A stretch of 64,000 bases of DNA, from assembly GCA_913775095.1 (NCBI GenBank), contig CAJYIW010000002.1, positions 372,001 through 436,000 of the forward strand, given 5' to 3'. Position numbers and translations under genes: made by a program. Below the pieces are notes generated by a model. That model saw only the letters and a program-made list of their open reading frames with translations. It was not told where the DNA came from and searched no databases. The stretch comes from an uncultured Siphonobacter sp. (lineage in GTDB: Bacteria > Bacteroidota > Bacteroidia > Cytophagales > Spirosomataceae). Positions 63,161 through 64,000 of the stretch are shown one piece after another; the stretch's first letter is position 1; each line of letters starts with the position of its first letter.

Positions 63161-63850
63161 CTAGTTTCTTGCCGGAACCGTGCTCCAGAGCCGATCAAAG
63201 ACGTAGCGAATGGAGCTGTACGAATCGACCATAGCGTTCTGGACTTCTTTCTTGGTCATCCAGCTGATTTTTTCAATATCTTCTTCCCACTGCGGAGTCA
63301 TCTCTTCGTCGTTCAGGCAATTCATCTGATACCATTTCGTCCGCTTCAGAATGCGATTACCATTGTGCGTGTATGTATGCCAGGTAGTGCAGATTTTATC
63401 CGTAAGTTCGACGTCTACGCCTGTTTCCTCCTTCACTTCCCGGATGGAGGCCTCTCGCGATTTTTCACCTGAATCAAGTTTTCCTTTCGGTAAATCCCAG
63501 CGTTTCAGACGATAAATCAGTAACATTTTATTGTCCTTAAACACGACTCCGCCTGCGGCTTTAACCACTTTAAAGTAGCTTTTTAGACGAGCTTCGGCCG
63601 CTTTCTGATCTGCCACCTGTACCATAATACTCTGTAGGGCAGCCGGGTGTTCATCGTGCAAAATATTCATCAGGCGTTCCAGCGAAGCCAGTGAAGCATT
63701 CAGGATTAAAACATGACCGTGAAGCAGCTCCGTTTTAATGCCTTCCAGACGGGTATCCAGGACCACATCAAAATCACTCTTCTCCCGTAATAAATTAGCT
63801 CGCTGAGCATCAGTAATTTTTACGGGACGGTCATTGATAAACAGGACCAT
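63161..63850 (-). CDS. Nudix hydrolase
   Basis: The 229-residue protein carries the Nudix box GKLDSGEKSREASIREVKEETGV, which binds metal and cleaves a nucleoside diphosphate linkage. The N-terminal half (residues 1-90) is an extra domain of unknown role. The C-terminal region ends in a helix (EVQNAMVDSYSSIRYVFDRL). The substrate cannot be set from sequence. Confidence 0.9.
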   Translation of the reverse strand: MVLFINDRPVKITDAQRANLLREKSDFDVVLDTRLEGIKTELLHGHVLILNASLASLERLMNILHDEHPAALQSIMVQVADQKAAEARLKSYFKVVKAAGGVVFKDNKMLLIYRLKRWDLPKGKLDSGEKSREASIREVKEETGVDVELTDKICTTWHTYTHNGNRILKRTKWYQMNCLNDEEMTPQWEEDIEKISWMTKKEVQNAMVDSYSSIRYVFDRLWSTVPARN

Positions 63851-64000
63851 GAATCTTTCTCTTAATAGTTAGTGATACAAAGATAAAAGCAAGTGACGTA
63901 AAGTCCAGAAGTAAGAACTGTTAAAGACTCTAAGCTGCCAAAAGGTTCATTAACTTAGAGAAAGTTGAAGCGGATTAGTTAAAGAAATCTCCTCAAAAAG

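Overview
The window comes from a member of the Bacteroidota, most likely the Cytophagales. The evidence is a SusC/SusD pair, several TonB-dependent and TonB-domain proteins, TAnnTTTG-type -7 promoter elements, few Shine-Dalgarno sequences, and family combinations typical of the phylum (DUF3822 next to coaD, BlaI next to an M56-TonB fusion). No species is claimed.

Region 1 (about 1-1117) is chromosome: a frameshifted secreted-protein gene, then two copies of a hairpin, each followed by a piece of tRNA-Pro sequence. Region 2 (1118-25281) is an integrative and mobilizable element (IME) inserted in the 3' half of a tRNA-Pro(GGG) gene. A 51-bp direct repeat bounds it; the tRNA is intact at the right end and truncated at the left. 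The backbone has a tyrosine integrase next to the left end, an excisionase-like HTH protein, a primase-helicase, an iteron-like array, a CHC2/Toprim primase, a BfmA/BtgA-type accessory protein, a DUF5712-type relaxase and a TraG-type coupling protein. There is no type IV secretion channel, so transfer would need a helper element. The backbone looks GC-balanced, whereas most of the cargo is strongly AT-rich.

The cargo is mainly anti-phage defence. It holds an OLD-family nuclease next to a decayed higBA toxin-antitoxin relic, a degenerate nucleotidyltransferase-HEPN fusion coupled to an unknown gene, and an XRE regulator followed by a two-gene RADAR system (RdrA ATPase and RdrB adenosine deaminase). 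Convergent to RADAR is a type II restriction-modification set: a C5-cytosine methyltransferase, an HNH endonuclease, and a small XRE protein that overlaps the nuclease start and has no visible AUG. An unknown secreted protein sits beside the integrase, behind a perfect 60-bp palindrome. RADAR is the most notable system. The family is known, but its carriage on this kind of IME and the surrounding regulation merit attention.

Region 3 (25310-64000) is ordinary chromosome: an M1 peptidase, a TonB-dependent receptor with a TIG lipoprotein, a SusCD pair, rpsA, tRNA-Cys, purH, GH29 and GH63 glycosidases, DUF423, rarA, a gamma-glutamylcyclotransferase-like protein, a CBM48-type protein, a BlaI/M56/TonB/TPR cluster, YitT, ispD, queA, an ABC permease, DUF3822, coaD, an old yellow enzyme and a Nudix hydrolase. 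Most genes end in clear hairpin terminators, and several palindromic REP-like repeats lie between genes. The last 150 bases (63851-64000) hold nothing I recognise. No CRISPR array, rRNA or insertion sequence was seen.
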